Shown: in pieces, positions 24,153 through 32,003 of the stretch
Numbering within the stretch: the stretch's first letter is position 1
How the letters are laid out: the number at the start of each line of letters is the position of its first letter
Assembly (NCBI GenBank): GCA_007131405.1
Contig: SLQR01000110.1
Span: 1 to 32,003, forward strand
DNA length: 32,003 nucleotides
Direction: 5' to 3'
From: Candidatus Izemoplasma sp.
Lineage (GTDB): Bacteria > Bacillota_I > Bacilli_A > Izemoplasmatales > Izemoplasmataceae
The notes under the pieces: model-generated
The model's input: only the letters and a program-made list of their open reading frames with translations
What the model was told of the DNA's origin: nothing
Database searches by the model: none
Position numbers and translations under genes: made by a program

Positions 24153-24181
24153 TTGGAAAAACAAGGGCTTTATGGTATTAT
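24153..24181 (+). promoter_or_regulatory. Promoter of secA
   Basis: TTGGAA (24153-24158), 17-bp spacer, and TATTAT (24176-24181) with an extended -10 TG at 24173-24174. The expected start near 24188 leaves a short leader before the GAGGTGG site. Confidence 0.6.
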
Positions 24182-24206
24182 AGTTATGACAAAATGAGGT
24201 GGAATT

Positions 24207-26708
24207 ATGTTTAAAAAATTATTTGATCCTTCGCGAAAAGCACTTAAACAACTCGAGGTGTTTGCCGATCAAGTGCTTGCGCTTGAAGATGAGTTTAAAT
24301 CCTTTTCTGACGAAGTTATAAAAGAAAAAACGGAGCACTATAAAGCACGTTTACAAAACGGTGAAACGATGGATGATTTAGCCGTTGAAGCCTTTGCGCT
24401 TGTTCGCGAGGCATCGACACGTGTAACGGGAATGACCCCCTTTAAAGTCCAAATCATGGGGGCAAAAGTCATTCACGAAGGCAACATCGCTGAGATGAAA
24501 ACGGGTGAGGGAAAAACCTTAACGGCCGTTATGCCAGCGTACTTAAATGCGTTAACAGGCAACGGGACCCATATCGTTACCGTCAATGAATACTTAGCAT
24601 CACGTGAAGTTGAAGGTGAAATCGGAGAAATTTTTCGTTTCTTAGGGTTAACCGTAGGGCTGAATAAACGCGACATGACAAAAGAGGAAAAACGCGATGC
24701 CTATCTTTGCGATATTCTTTATTCAACCAACAATGAATTAGGGTTTGATTACTTGCGAGACCACATGGTTATTTATAAAGAAGAAATGGTTCAACGACCA
24801 CTTAACTTTGCAATCATTGATGAGGTTGACTCGATTTTAGTTGACGAGGCCCGCACACCACTGATTATTTCCGGTGGCGCTAAATCAACCGCCAATCTTT
24901 ATTTGCAAGCGCAGGCATTTGCCCGCACACTATCAGAAGATGATTATGATATTGACATCAAAAGCAAATCTGTGACATTAGCCCCTGATGGGATTGCCAA
25001 AGCGGAACGCTATTTTTCAGTCGATAACCTTTACGATATTGATCACGTCAATCTATTGCATCACATTAACAATGCCGTTAAAGCAAACTATACGATGGAT
25101 CGCGATGTTGATTATGTGGTCCAAGACAACGCCGTTATTATCGTCGACCAGTTCACCGGACGCTTAATGCAAGGCCGTCAATTTAGTGAAGGATTGCATC
25201 AAGCACTTGAAGCAAAAGAAGGCGTGGAAATTAAAAAAGAAACGACCACCCTTGCGACGATAACCTTTCAGAACTTTTTCCGTATGTACGATAAACTTTC
25301 AGGAATGACTGGGACAGCAAAAACCGAGGAAGAAGAATTCCGTAATATTTACAACATGCTTGTTATTGAGATTCCTACGAACAAACCGATTGTTCGTGAA
25401 GATGCTAACGATGTCATCTTCTCAACCATGAAAGGAAAATACAACGCGATCGCGGATGAAATTAAAATGCGTAACGACAAAGGTCAACCAATGCTTGTTG
25501 GGACCATCTCCATTGAAAGCAGTGAACTCTTAAGTAAATTGCTAAAGCGTCGTGGCGTCAATCACGATGTACTCAATGCGAAACAACATGAACGTGAAGC
25601 GCAAATTGTTGAAGACGCTGGGAAAAAAGGGTCAGTCACCATCGCAACCAACATGGCCGGACGAGGAACAGACATTAAACTTGGCCCAGGCGTTAAAGAA
25701 GTTGGTGGACTTGCTGTCATTGGGACCGAACGTCATGAATCACGCCGTATTGACAATCAGTTGCGTGGACGTAGTGGACGACAAGGTGACCCAGGGTACA
25801 CGAAATTTTTCTTATCTGCCGAAGATGATTTATTGAAACGCTTCGGTGGCGATTCCTTTAAAAAACGTATTGATATGCTTACACAGAATAAAAAAACCAA
25901 CTCAGAAAGCCCAATAGACTATGGAATTTTTTCACGCTTTATCCGACGTGCTCAACGTCAGATTGAGGGAAACAACTTTGACCGACGCAAAACCGTTCTT
26001 CAGTACGATGAAGTGTTGCGTAAGCAACGTGAAGTTATTTATAAACAACGTCGCGACATCTTATTGCAAGAATCTGTCCGTCATATTGCTGAGGAAATTG
26101 TTTACCGCCATTTAAGACGTATGGTTGCCTTGCACACATCGCAAGAGAAAAAGCACGCTGAACTTGATGTTGGCGGATTATTCGAAGCACTTAATGGCAA
26201 ACTCTTCAATTTAGCTGTGCTCGAAAAAGACCAATTCTCAACCGACCCAGAGGCGACAATAAAGTACCTTGATGAAATGGTGCACGAAGATTTACAAAAG
26301 AAACTTAAAACCTTCGGAGAAGAAAAATACAACGAGTTCTTAAAAGCGGTATTGCTACGTGTCGTTGATACGTACTGGGTACAACACATTGATCAAATGA
26401 GCGAATTGCGTCAAAGCATTGGCTTACGTTCGTACGCTCAGCAAAATCCACTTCGAGAGTACCAAGAAGTTGGGTATGAAATGTTTGGTGACATGGTCCA
26501 TGCGATTGAAAACGACACCACACGTTATGTCTTACGTGCTGTTGTGCGTGATAATTTACAGCGTGTCCAAGTCGCAAAACCAACCGCAACCCATTCAGGC
26601 AAAGAAGAACAAGAAAAACGCAAACCACGTTCCGTAAACAAAGTCGGTCGTAATGACCCATGTCCATGCGGTAGTGGAAAAAAATACAAGAAATGCCATG
26701 GAAGATAG
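24207..26708 (+). CDS. secA: Preprotein translocase ATPase SecA
   Basis: An 833-aa motor that drives proteins through SecYEG. Walker A is KTGEGKT (around residue 100-104), the DEAD-like Walker B is [12 protein letters not shown], and motif VI region includes NMAGRGTDI and [11 protein letters not shown]. The extreme C-terminus is a SEC-C zinc finger, [18 protein letters not shown], used for SecB or lipid/ribosome contacts in other bacteria. Length is normal for Gram-positive SecA. GAGGTGG precedes the ATG. Confidence 0.98.
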   Translation: MFKKLFDPSRKALKQLEVFADQVLALEDEFKSFSDEVIKEKTEHYKARLQNGETMDDLAVEAFALVREASTRVTGMTPFKVQIMGAKVIHEGNIAEMKTGEGKTLTAVMPAYLNALTGNGTHIVTVNEYLASREVEGEIGEIFRFLGLTVGLNKRDMTKEEKRDAYLCDILYSTNNELGFDYLRDHMVIYKEEMVQRPLNFAIIDEVDSILVDEARTPLIISGGAKSTANLYLQAQAFARTLSEDDYDIDIKSKSVTLAPDGIAKAERYFSVDNLYDIDHVNLLHHINNAVKANYTMDRDVDYVVQDNAVIIVDQFTGRLMQGRQFSEGLHQALEAKEGVEIKKETTTLATITFQNFFRMYDKLSGMTGTAKTEEEEFRNIYNMLVIEIPTNKPIVREDANDVIFSTMKGKYNAIADEIKMRNDKGQPMLVGTISIESSELLSKLLKRRGVNHDVLNAKQHEREAQIVEDAGKKGSVTIATNMAGRGTDIKLGPGVKEVGGLAVIGTERHESRRIDNQLRGRSGRQGDPGYTKFFLSAEDDLLKRFGGDSFKKRIDMLTQNKKTNSESPIDYGIFSRFIRRAQRQIEGNNFDRRKTVLQYDEVLRKQREVIYKQRRDILLQESVRHIAEEIVYRHLRRMVALHTSQEKKHAELDVGGLFEALNGKLFNLAVLEKDQFSTDPEATIKYLDEMVHEDLQKKLKTFGEEKYNEFLKAVLLRVVDTYWVQHIDQMSELRQSIGLRSYAQQNPLREYQEVGYEMFGDMVHAIENDTTRYVLRAVVRDNLQRVQVAKPTATHSGKEEQEKRKPRSVNKVGRNDPCPCGSGKKYKKCHGR

Positions 26709-26713
26709 ACAAT

Positions 26714-26738
26714 AGACTCAAGCTTGCCTTGAGTCTTT
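26714..26738 (+). terminator. Intrinsic terminator between secA and prfB
   Basis: AGACTCAAG (26714-26722) pairs with CTTGAGTCT (26728-26736), followed by only a few T, so termination is probably partial and prfB may be read through from secA. No convincing separate promoter for prfB was seen. Confidence 0.6.
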
Positions 26739-26777
26739 GTGCTATCAGGATTGACTTTCATAAAAGGATTTGATGGT

Positions 26778-27902
26778 ATGGAATTAAGTGAACTAAAAGA
26801 TATTATTGAAGCGATTGAAACAACCCTTAAAGACTTAAAGGGTCTTTTGGGCATTGATGCACTCAATGAAATGATTGCTAAAAAAGAGAAAAAAACCTAC
26901 GAAGAAGGCTTTTGGGATGATCACCAAAAAGCAAACAAAGTGATTGAAGAACTAAAACAACTGAAAAATAAAAAAGATCGCTACACCGATTTATGTGAGC
27001 GTTTAGACAACCTTAAAGTGGCGCATGAACTTTTGGAAATGGGCGAAGAAGTAGATACGGTTTCGCAGGACGTAAACCAACTTAAAAAAGCCATTGACAA
27101 GTTTGAAATCGCGCTTTATCTATCTGAATCGTATGATCAATTCAATGCGATTATTGAGATTCATCCGGGCGCTGGAGGGACAGAATCACAAGATTGGGCG
27201 ATGATGCTTTATCGGATGATCACCCGTTACGCGGAACAGCAAAACTACACATACACACTTAACGATTATCAAGAAGGCTTAGAAGCAGGAATAAAAAGCG
27301 CGACATTGACCATAAGTGGACCAAACGCTTTTGGGTATTTAAAAGCTGAATCTGGCGTGCACCGTTTGGTGCGTATTTCACCATTTGATTCCGGCGGTCG
27401 ACGCCATACCTCGTTTGCAAGCATTAATGTTATTCCCGAAATTGATGATACGATTGACATTGACTTACAAGAATCGGATTTAAAAATTGATACCTATCGC
27501 TCTAGTGGCGCAGGTGGTCAAAGCGTAAACACAACGGACTCTGCGGTTCGTATTACGCATTTACCAACGAAGTTAACCGTTACGTGTCAAAATGAACGTT
27601 CTCAGATAAAAAATCGTGCAACAGCGATGCAAATTTTGCGTGGGAAACTCTACCAACTTGAACTTGAAAAACACCAAGATGAAATTACCAGCATGCGCAA
27701 TACAAGCACAAGCAATGCGTTTGGGTCTCAAATTCGCTCGTACGTTATGCACCCATACTCGATGGTCAAAGACCACCGAACAGGGACGGAAACAGGTAAT
27801 GTGCAAAAAGTGCTTGACGGTGACATTCACGCCTTTATTTCAAGTTACTTAAAGAAACTTGCTAAAGGAGAGTTAGACCATGACACCACTCAGAACAATT
27901 AA
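26778..27902 (+). CDS. prfB: Peptide chain release factor 2, no programmed frameshift
   Basis: A 374-aa class I release factor for UAA/UGA. The stop-recognising tripeptide is SPF (in VRISPFDSGG) and the peptidyl-hydrolysis motif GGQ is in SGAGGQSVN. The ATG at 26778 is preceded by AAAAGGA; the reading frame is open from a GTG at 26739, but that start lacks a site and lies at the terminator. Most RF2 genes contain an in-frame UGA near codon 25 and need +1 frameshifting; here codons 21-26 read KGLLGI with no stop, so the gene is continuous. It overlaps yitT by 23 bases. Confidence 0.95.
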   Translation: MELSELKDIIEAIETTLKDLKGLLGIDALNEMIAKKEKKTYEEGFWDDHQKANKVIEELKQLKNKKDRYTDLCERLDNLKVAHELLEMGEEVDTVSQDVNQLKKAIDKFEIALYLSESYDQFNAIIEIHPGAGGTESQDWAMMLYRMITRYAEQQNYTYTLNDYQEGLEAGIKSATLTISGPNAFGYLKAESGVHRLVRISPFDSGGRRHTSFASINVIPEIDDTIDIDLQESDLKIDTYRSSGAGGQSVNTTDSAVRITHLPTKLTVTCQNERSQIKNRATAMQILRGKLYQLELEKHQDEITSMRNTSTSNAFGSQIRSYVMHPYSMVKDHRTGTETGNVQKVLDGDIHAFISSYLKKLAKGELDHDTTQNN

Positions 27903-28755
27903 CTTTCAGAAGCGATACACGATGATTACCTTGGGGATATTTCTCATGGTGGTTGGCTTTTATTATTTCATTGCCCCATACAATCTTGTTATTGGTGGTG
28001 TCAGTGGCGTTGGTCTTTTGTTTCATGAATTGCTCCAAGTTCCGATTTCGTTGGTGGTATTTATCCTTAACGTTGTCTTGCTGGGACTTGGGTGGTTAAT
28101 GTTAGGGTGGAAGTCTTTTTACCGAAGCATTTATGGTTCAATCATGTTTCCCTTCTTTTTATTCTTACTTGAAACCTTTTCACCACTCCTTGATTTACCC
28201 GATGATTTTATTATCTCGATTGCTTTTGGGGGATTCTTTATGGGATTAGGGTTCGGTTATGTGATTAAATACGGCGGAACAAGTGGTGGAACTGATATAC
28301 CGATTAAAATTTTAAACAAAATGTTTAAATTGCCATTAAGCGTATCGATTTATGCTGTTGATGGCATTATTATCTTAGCTGGGATGATAACTTTTTACTC
28401 GACCAATGGGATTGCAGGAGGACTTTATGCTATTTTAACCGTTGTGCTAGCCGGTAAGGTAGCGGATATGGTTGTCATTGGCGCGAACTCATTGCGTTCG
28501 GTTCAGATTATCACCAATCAACCCGAAGCGATTAAAGATCTTATCTATAAACACCTTGAACGTGGGGTAAGTTTAGTGCCAGTTAAAGGTGGCTACTCCG
28601 ACACTCCAAAAACCATGCTAGTAACCGTCATTACCCGCAACGAATACTATATTATCCGAAATATTATTGCCGAAACAGATCCAGAAGCTTTTGTTTTTGC
28701 CAATCCAGCTTCTGAAATTCACGGCGACTTTGACAGTCGAATGGAGGATGAATAA
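27880..28755 (+). CDS. YitT-family membrane protein
   Basis: A 291-aa protein with five or six membrane segments over the first 200 residues (FYYFIAPYNLVIGGVSGVG is characteristic of the YitT N-terminal domain) and a C-terminal soluble DUF2179-type domain (about 205-285). Substrate and function are unknown in general. The ribosome site AAAGGAGAG lies inside prfB and the start overlaps prfB by 23 bases, implying translational coupling. Only 1 nt separates it from the protease gene. Confidence 0.9.
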   Translation: MTPLRTINFQKRYTMITLGIFLMVVGFYYFIAPYNLVIGGVSGVGLLFHELLQVPISLVVFILNVVLLGLGWLMLGWKSFYRSIYGSIMFPFFLFLLETFSPLLDLPDDFIISIAFGGFFMGLGFGYVIKYGGTSGGTDIPIKILNKMFKLPLSVSIYAVDGIIILAGMITFYSTNGIAGGLYAILTVVLAGKVADMVVIGANSLRSVQIITNQPEAIKDLIYKHLERGVSLVPVKGGYSDTPKTMLVTVITRNEYYIIRNIIAETDPEAFVFANPASEIHGDFDSRMEDE

Positions 28756-28756
28756 G

Positions 28757-30196
28757 ATGAAACGCATGACGCTTAAATGGACACATTATGTGACTTTCTT
28801 TGGTGTAATAATCGCGGTGAGTTTAGCGTATATTATCGGGCTGTATACACCAACCCCAATGGAAGACTATCAAGACCATACGTTTGATGAAGTGTTTGGG
28901 CATTTGATTGATTACCACTACTCAAACCCAACCGAAGAACAACTGTGGGAAGGGGCTATTTTGGGCATGATTCGTGCCTTAGATGATCCGTTTACCAATT
29001 ATTTTGATGCCGAAGCCTATGAACGTTTCCGCGAAGGCCAAAGTGAAAGTTTTGTTGGCATTGGGATTACGGTTGAAAACGTCAGTGAACAAGTCGTTAT
29101 ACGTAGTGTCTTTCCATCCTCTCCAGCTGAAGAGGCAGGGTTGATGGCAGGCGATGTGATTACCCATGTTGACGGGACAGATTACCGTGAACGATCCTTT
29201 ATTGAAACCACCGCTATTTTACGTGGTGAAGCAGGAAGCACGGTTGAAGTTGGCTATAGACGTGGTGGCAACACAACCATTTACTATACCTCAATGGAAC
29301 GTCGTGTCATCGATAACCCAAGCGTTACAGCCGAACTTTTAGACAATTCAATCGCCGTGATTCATGTGCATACCTTTGGAAGCGACACCGCTGACCTTTT
29401 CAAAGACTGGCTTGAGTACTTTGAAGAGGAAATTGGCATTGAAGGCTTGATTATTGATCTGCGTGATAATGGCGGCGGTGGCTCCGACGCATTATTAGAG
29501 ATTTTAGATATATTTTTATCACGAGACACCCATGACAAACCGTTTTATACGTTTGAAACTATCAGCATTAGTGGTGTTGAGACGAATCCGGTATATGGTA
29601 GCAATTCAGACCGTAAACCGTATCCAATTGCTGTGTTGGTGAATCACTATAGCGCAAGCGCATCAGAAGTCTTTGCCACAGCTATGGATGAATACGGTGG
29701 ATACACAACCTATGGAACCACAACATACGGAAAAGGGACGTTCCAAAGTTCAATTGGTTTACGCACCAAAAGTGGCGACTATTTACACCTTACCCTTGGA
29801 CGTTGGTTAACAAGCGACGGCAATTGGGTAAATGAAGGACCCGGTTATGAACCAATTGTCACAGTCGAGCAGGACGCACTTTTTACCATGCCGCTGCTAT
29901 ATTTACGCGAGAATGAAGAATTTGTTGAAGACGAGGTCGATGATATGATTGCTCGCGCTCAAACCATTCTGAATTTGCTCGGACATACCCTTCGAACCGA
30001 TGGCTATTTTGACAAGGTGACTCAAGATATTCTTAGTGTTTACCAAGCCAGTAAAAGCTTAACCATCACAGGCACATTAAACGCGGAAACCGCGAACGCA
30101 CTTAGTCAGGAACTTCTATCGATGCGCAGTGATTTAAACAACGACCTTCAACTTCAAGCTGCATATTTGGCGTTGCGAGATGAGCTTAATGATTAA
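28757..30196 (+). CDS. S41-family C-terminal processing peptidase with peptidoglycan-binding domain
   Basis: A 479-aa membrane-anchored serine protease. One membrane segment (about 10-30) is followed by a PDZ domain (about 98-180, GIGITVENVSEQ) and the S41 core. Nucleophile S301 (HYSASASE), general base K326 and Q330 (YGKGTFQ) have the 25-residue Ser-Lys spacing seen in Prc. A C-terminal peptidoglycan-binding module (about 410-465) follows. GGAGG precedes the ATG at 28757. Substrates are unknown; by family it trims or degrades envelope proteins. Confidence 0.92.
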   Translation: MKRMTLKWTHYVTFFGVIIAVSLAYIIGLYTPTPMEDYQDHTFDEVFGHLIDYHYSNPTEEQLWEGAILGMIRALDDPFTNYFDAEAYERFREGQSESFVGIGITVENVSEQVVIRSVFPSSPAEEAGLMAGDVITHVDGTDYRERSFIETTAILRGEAGSTVEVGYRRGGNTTIYYTSMERRVIDNPSVTAELLDNSIAVIHVHTFGSDTADLFKDWLEYFEEEIGIEGLIIDLRDNGGGGSDALLEILDIFLSRDTHDKPFYTFETISISGVETNPVYGSNSDRKPYPIAVLVNHYSASASEVFATAMDEYGGYTTYGTTTYGKGTFQSSIGLRTKSGDYLHLTLGRWLTSDGNWVNEGPGYEPIVTVEQDALFTMPLLYLRENEEFVEDEVDDMIARAQTILNLLGHTLRTDGYFDKVTQDILSVYQASKSLTITGTLNAETANALSQELLSMRSDLNNDLQLQAAYLALRDELND

Positions 30197-30974
30197 GATT
30201 AAATCCCTTAAACCAAAAACCAAAACCACTTTTCAACTCACCGTCGACAAACCTGGAGAGTCCGACCATATCGTGCATCAAGAAACGGTCATTGCCTATC
30301 AATTATTTACCCGCCAATCGCTTGATGAAAAGACCTATAAAGCGCTGCTTAAAGACGATCAGTTTTATCATGCCTATGCTTTAGCATTAACCAAACTTGC
30401 GCGCAGAAACTACACCCGTAAACGCCTAAAAGAAGCGCTTAAAAAAGATGGAGTTCCTCAGGGGATTATCCACCAAGTCCTTGATCGTTTAGAAAAAGAT
30501 AACTATGTCGATGAAGCAAAAACGTTAGCCATGATGCTTGAGGACTTTTTCACCTTTGAGCTTAAAGGCCGTTACCACTTGCGCAAGAAACTTGAAGAAG
30601 AGGGTTTTGACGAAGAAAGCATTGCGCAATCGCTTGAAGCATTCTCCTCGAAATGTGAGACAGAAAAATGCCAAGCCCTGATTGAAAAAACCACTAAATC
30701 ACAGAAACCACAACCGCAAGAAAAACTCAAGATTAAACTTCAAACAAAGTGTTACCAAAGCGGCTTCTCCCAATCACTATTTCAGCCATTGATCGAAGCT
30801 TATGTCAAGGAAATTGAAGCGACCATCGATGAAGGAGCGTTGCTCGATTTAGCGATTCAAAAAGTGAAGAAACAGTATGATGTTTTAGACCACCGTGAGC
30901 GACAAAAACTTATACAAAAGTTAATGCGACAAGGCTTTCGTTATGAGATGATTCAAAAAAAATTGAATTCGTGA
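30189..30974 (+). CDS. recX: Regulatory protein RecX
   Basis: A 261-aa RecX-family protein made of repeated three-helix units, which binds RecA and modulates its filament. Segments such as LTKLARRNYTRKRLKEALKK, LEKDNYVDEA and KLEEEGFDEESI are typical of the family, and three to four such units can be seen. The start is uncertain: ATG at 30189 or 30180, neither with a strong ribosome site; both overlap the end of the protease gene, so translation is probably coupled. Length fits the longer Firmicutes RecX. Confidence 0.88.
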   Translation: MIKIKSLKPKTKTTFQLTVDKPGESDHIVHQETVIAYQLFTRQSLDEKTYKALLKDDQFYHAYALALTKLARRNYTRKRLKEALKKDGVPQGIIHQVLDRLEKDNYVDEAKTLAMMLEDFFTFELKGRYHLRKKLEEEGFDEESIAQSLEAFSSKCETEKCQALIEKTTKSQKPQPQEKLKIKLQTKCYQSGFSQSLFQPLIEAYVKEIEATIDEGALLDLAIQKVKKQYDVLDHRERQKLIQKLMRQGFRYEMIQKKLNS

Positions 30975-30981
30975 GGTGCTT

Positions 30982-32003
30982 ATGAAACCATTTGATCCTG
31001 AAACACTTTATTATTTCAATCATGGCGATTTAACAGATGCATATCGTCACTTTGGTGCGCATCTAATCCGCAATGACCAAGGGGAGATTGAACGAACCTG
31101 CTTTACAGTTTACGCGCCCCATGCCAAAGCGGTTAGTGTGGTTGGCGAGTTTAACAACTATGAAGCTTGGGTCCATCAGATGACACGCATCGACCCAAGT
31201 GGAATATGGCGCATTGAAGTGCCAAAAGATCTTGAGTGGAGCGCGTACAAATATCAGATTGAGACACATGATGGACGCACGCTTTATAAAAGTGATCCCT
31301 ATGCTTTCTTTAGTGCAGAACGCCCAGACACCGTGTCGAAAGTTTATGACATTGAAGGTTATGCATGGCTTGATCAAGCCTACATGGAAAACCGTAAACG
31401 CCCTTACAATAAACCGATGACGATCTATGAAGTGCATCTTGGAACGTGGATGCGTAAGCCGGATGGGTCAAGGCATTCTTTTGCCGAACTCGTGGACCTT
31501 TTAATCCCGTATGTGAAGGAAAATAATTATACCCATCTCGAACTTTTACCCGTTATCGAACACCCACTTGATGAATCGTGGGGTTATCAAGGCACTGGGT
31601 ATTACAGTGTCACCTCACGCTACGGTGTACCAAAAGATTTCATGTATTTTGTCGATCGCTGTCACCAAGAAGGCATTGGCGTAATCATGGACTGGGTACC
31701 CGGTCATATTTGTAAAGATGCGCATGGTCTTTATATGTTTGATGGGCAGCCACTGTATGAGTATCGCGACCCAGAAATTCGTGAAAACGAAGAATGGGGA
31801 ACCGCAAACCTTGACTTAGGACGCACAGAAACCCAAAGTTTTCTTATCTCAAATGCGCTCTTTTTCATGCGTTATTTTCATATTGATGGGTTCCGTGTTG
31901 ATGCGGTATCGAACATCATCTATTATTTAGGTGATGCACAGCGTGGTGTCAATGAAGGCGGCGTAGCCTTTTTACGAAAACTTTCAAAGCATGTCTTTGC
32001 TGA
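30982..32003 (+). CDS. glgB: 1,4-alpha-glucan branching enzyme, 3' end cut by the window
   Basis: The first 340 residues of a GH13 glycogen branching enzyme (EC 2.4.1.18). A CBM48 domain (about 18-115; TCFTVYAPHAKAVSVVGEFN) precedes the catalytic barrel, where YEVHLGTW, LLPVIEHP, WGYQGTGYY and GVIMDWVPGH are diagnostic; the catalytic nucleophile is D307 in GFRVDAVS. The acid/base Glu and C-terminal domain are beyond the window. GTGAGGTG precedes the ATG. It implies glycogen storage; further glg genes would be expected downstream. Confidence 0.95.
   Translation, partial: MKPFDPETLYYFNHGDLTDAYRHFGAHLIRNDQGEIERTCFTVYAPHAKAVSVVGEFNNYEAWVHQMTRIDPSGIWRIEVPKDLEWSAYKYQIETHDGRTLYKSDPYAFFSAERPDTVSKVYDIEGYAWLDQAYMENRKRPYNKPMTIYEVHLGTWMRKPDGSRHSFAELVDLLIPYVKENNYTHLELLPVIEHPLDESWGYQGTGYYSVTSRYGVPKDFMYFVDRCHQEGIGVIMDWVPGHICKDAHGLYMFDGQPLYEYRDPEIRENEEWGTANLDLGRTETQSFLISNALFFMRYFHIDGFRVDAVSNIIYYLGDAQRGVNEGGVAFLRKLSKHVFA

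Noticed and set aside
26305-26721. 138-codon reverse-strand ORF over the end of secA
   Set aside because: It is antisense to conserved secA codons, has Cys/His-rich non-protein-like composition and no family resemblance.
28667-28756. Longer N-terminus for the S41 protease
   Set aside because: It would lie inside yitT; GGAGG directly precedes the ATG at 28757 and the membrane anchor follows that start.
1-32003. Mobile elements, CRISPR arrays, tRNA or rRNA genes
   Set aside because: No transposase, regularly spaced repeats, long inverted repeats, cloverleaf or rRNA-like sequence was recognised on either strand.

Overview
The window looks like the chromosome of a low-to-moderate-GC anaerobe from the Bacillota / Mycoplasmatota border (Erysipelotrichia, Acholeplasmatales or Izemoplasmatales-like are possible; the exact lineage is inference). 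The support is a T-box leader on leuS, AGGAGG-type ribosome binding sites, the hpf-secA-prfB gene order, and use of the standard code. TGA ends several genes (glmE, mal, citE, citF, vorD, recX) and release factor 2 is present, so this is not a UGA=Trp mollicute.

Layout. (1) 1-414: left edge with a small HEAT-like gene remnant, a CcpA-type cre motif, a sigma-A promoter, a 35-codon small ORF and an intrinsic terminator in the leader of the first operon. (2) 415-9689: one dense nine-gene operon, glmS-glmL-glmE-mal-citD-citE-citF-citC-citXG. It encodes most of the methylaspartate route of glutamate fermentation: glutamate to 3-methylaspartate (B12-dependent glutamate mutase), to mesaconate plus ammonia, then citramalate to acetate plus pyruvate by a citrate-lyase-type citramalate lyase with its own prosthetic-group assembly genes. 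The mesaconate hydratase that must link the halves is not in the window. (3) 9702-11545: a reverse-strand radical SAM gene and a divergent DUF1189-like membrane protein. (4) 11549-14247: promoter, leucine T-box and leuS. (5) 14318-19876: a promoter with an overlapping cre motif, then leucine dehydrogenase, a P-loop ATPase of unknown role, a four-subunit 2-oxoacid:ferredoxin oxidoreductase and butyrate kinase. Together they read as oxidative fermentation of branched-chain amino acids to branched-chain fatty acids with ATP formation; the acyl-CoA phosphotransacylase is absent here. (6) 19933-22752: an OmpR-type two-component system followed by a SHOCT membrane protein and a CueP-family metal-binding protein, with an 11-bp tandem repeat that may be the regulator's operator. 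(7) 22760-32003: housekeeping genes: a small membrane protein, a zinc-ribbon protein that may be a shrunken ComFC, hpf, secA, prfB without the usual frameshift, yitT, an S41 protease, recX and the start of glgB, cut by the window end.

How it fits together: the two large catabolic operons make this an amino-acid fermenter that gains ATP from acyl phosphates and produces NADH and reduced ferredoxin. Both carry cre-like motifs, in positions that by Bacillus precedent would predict opposite effects (upstream of the promoter for glm, over the start site for the leucine operon). No mobile element, CRISPR array, tRNA or rRNA gene was seen.
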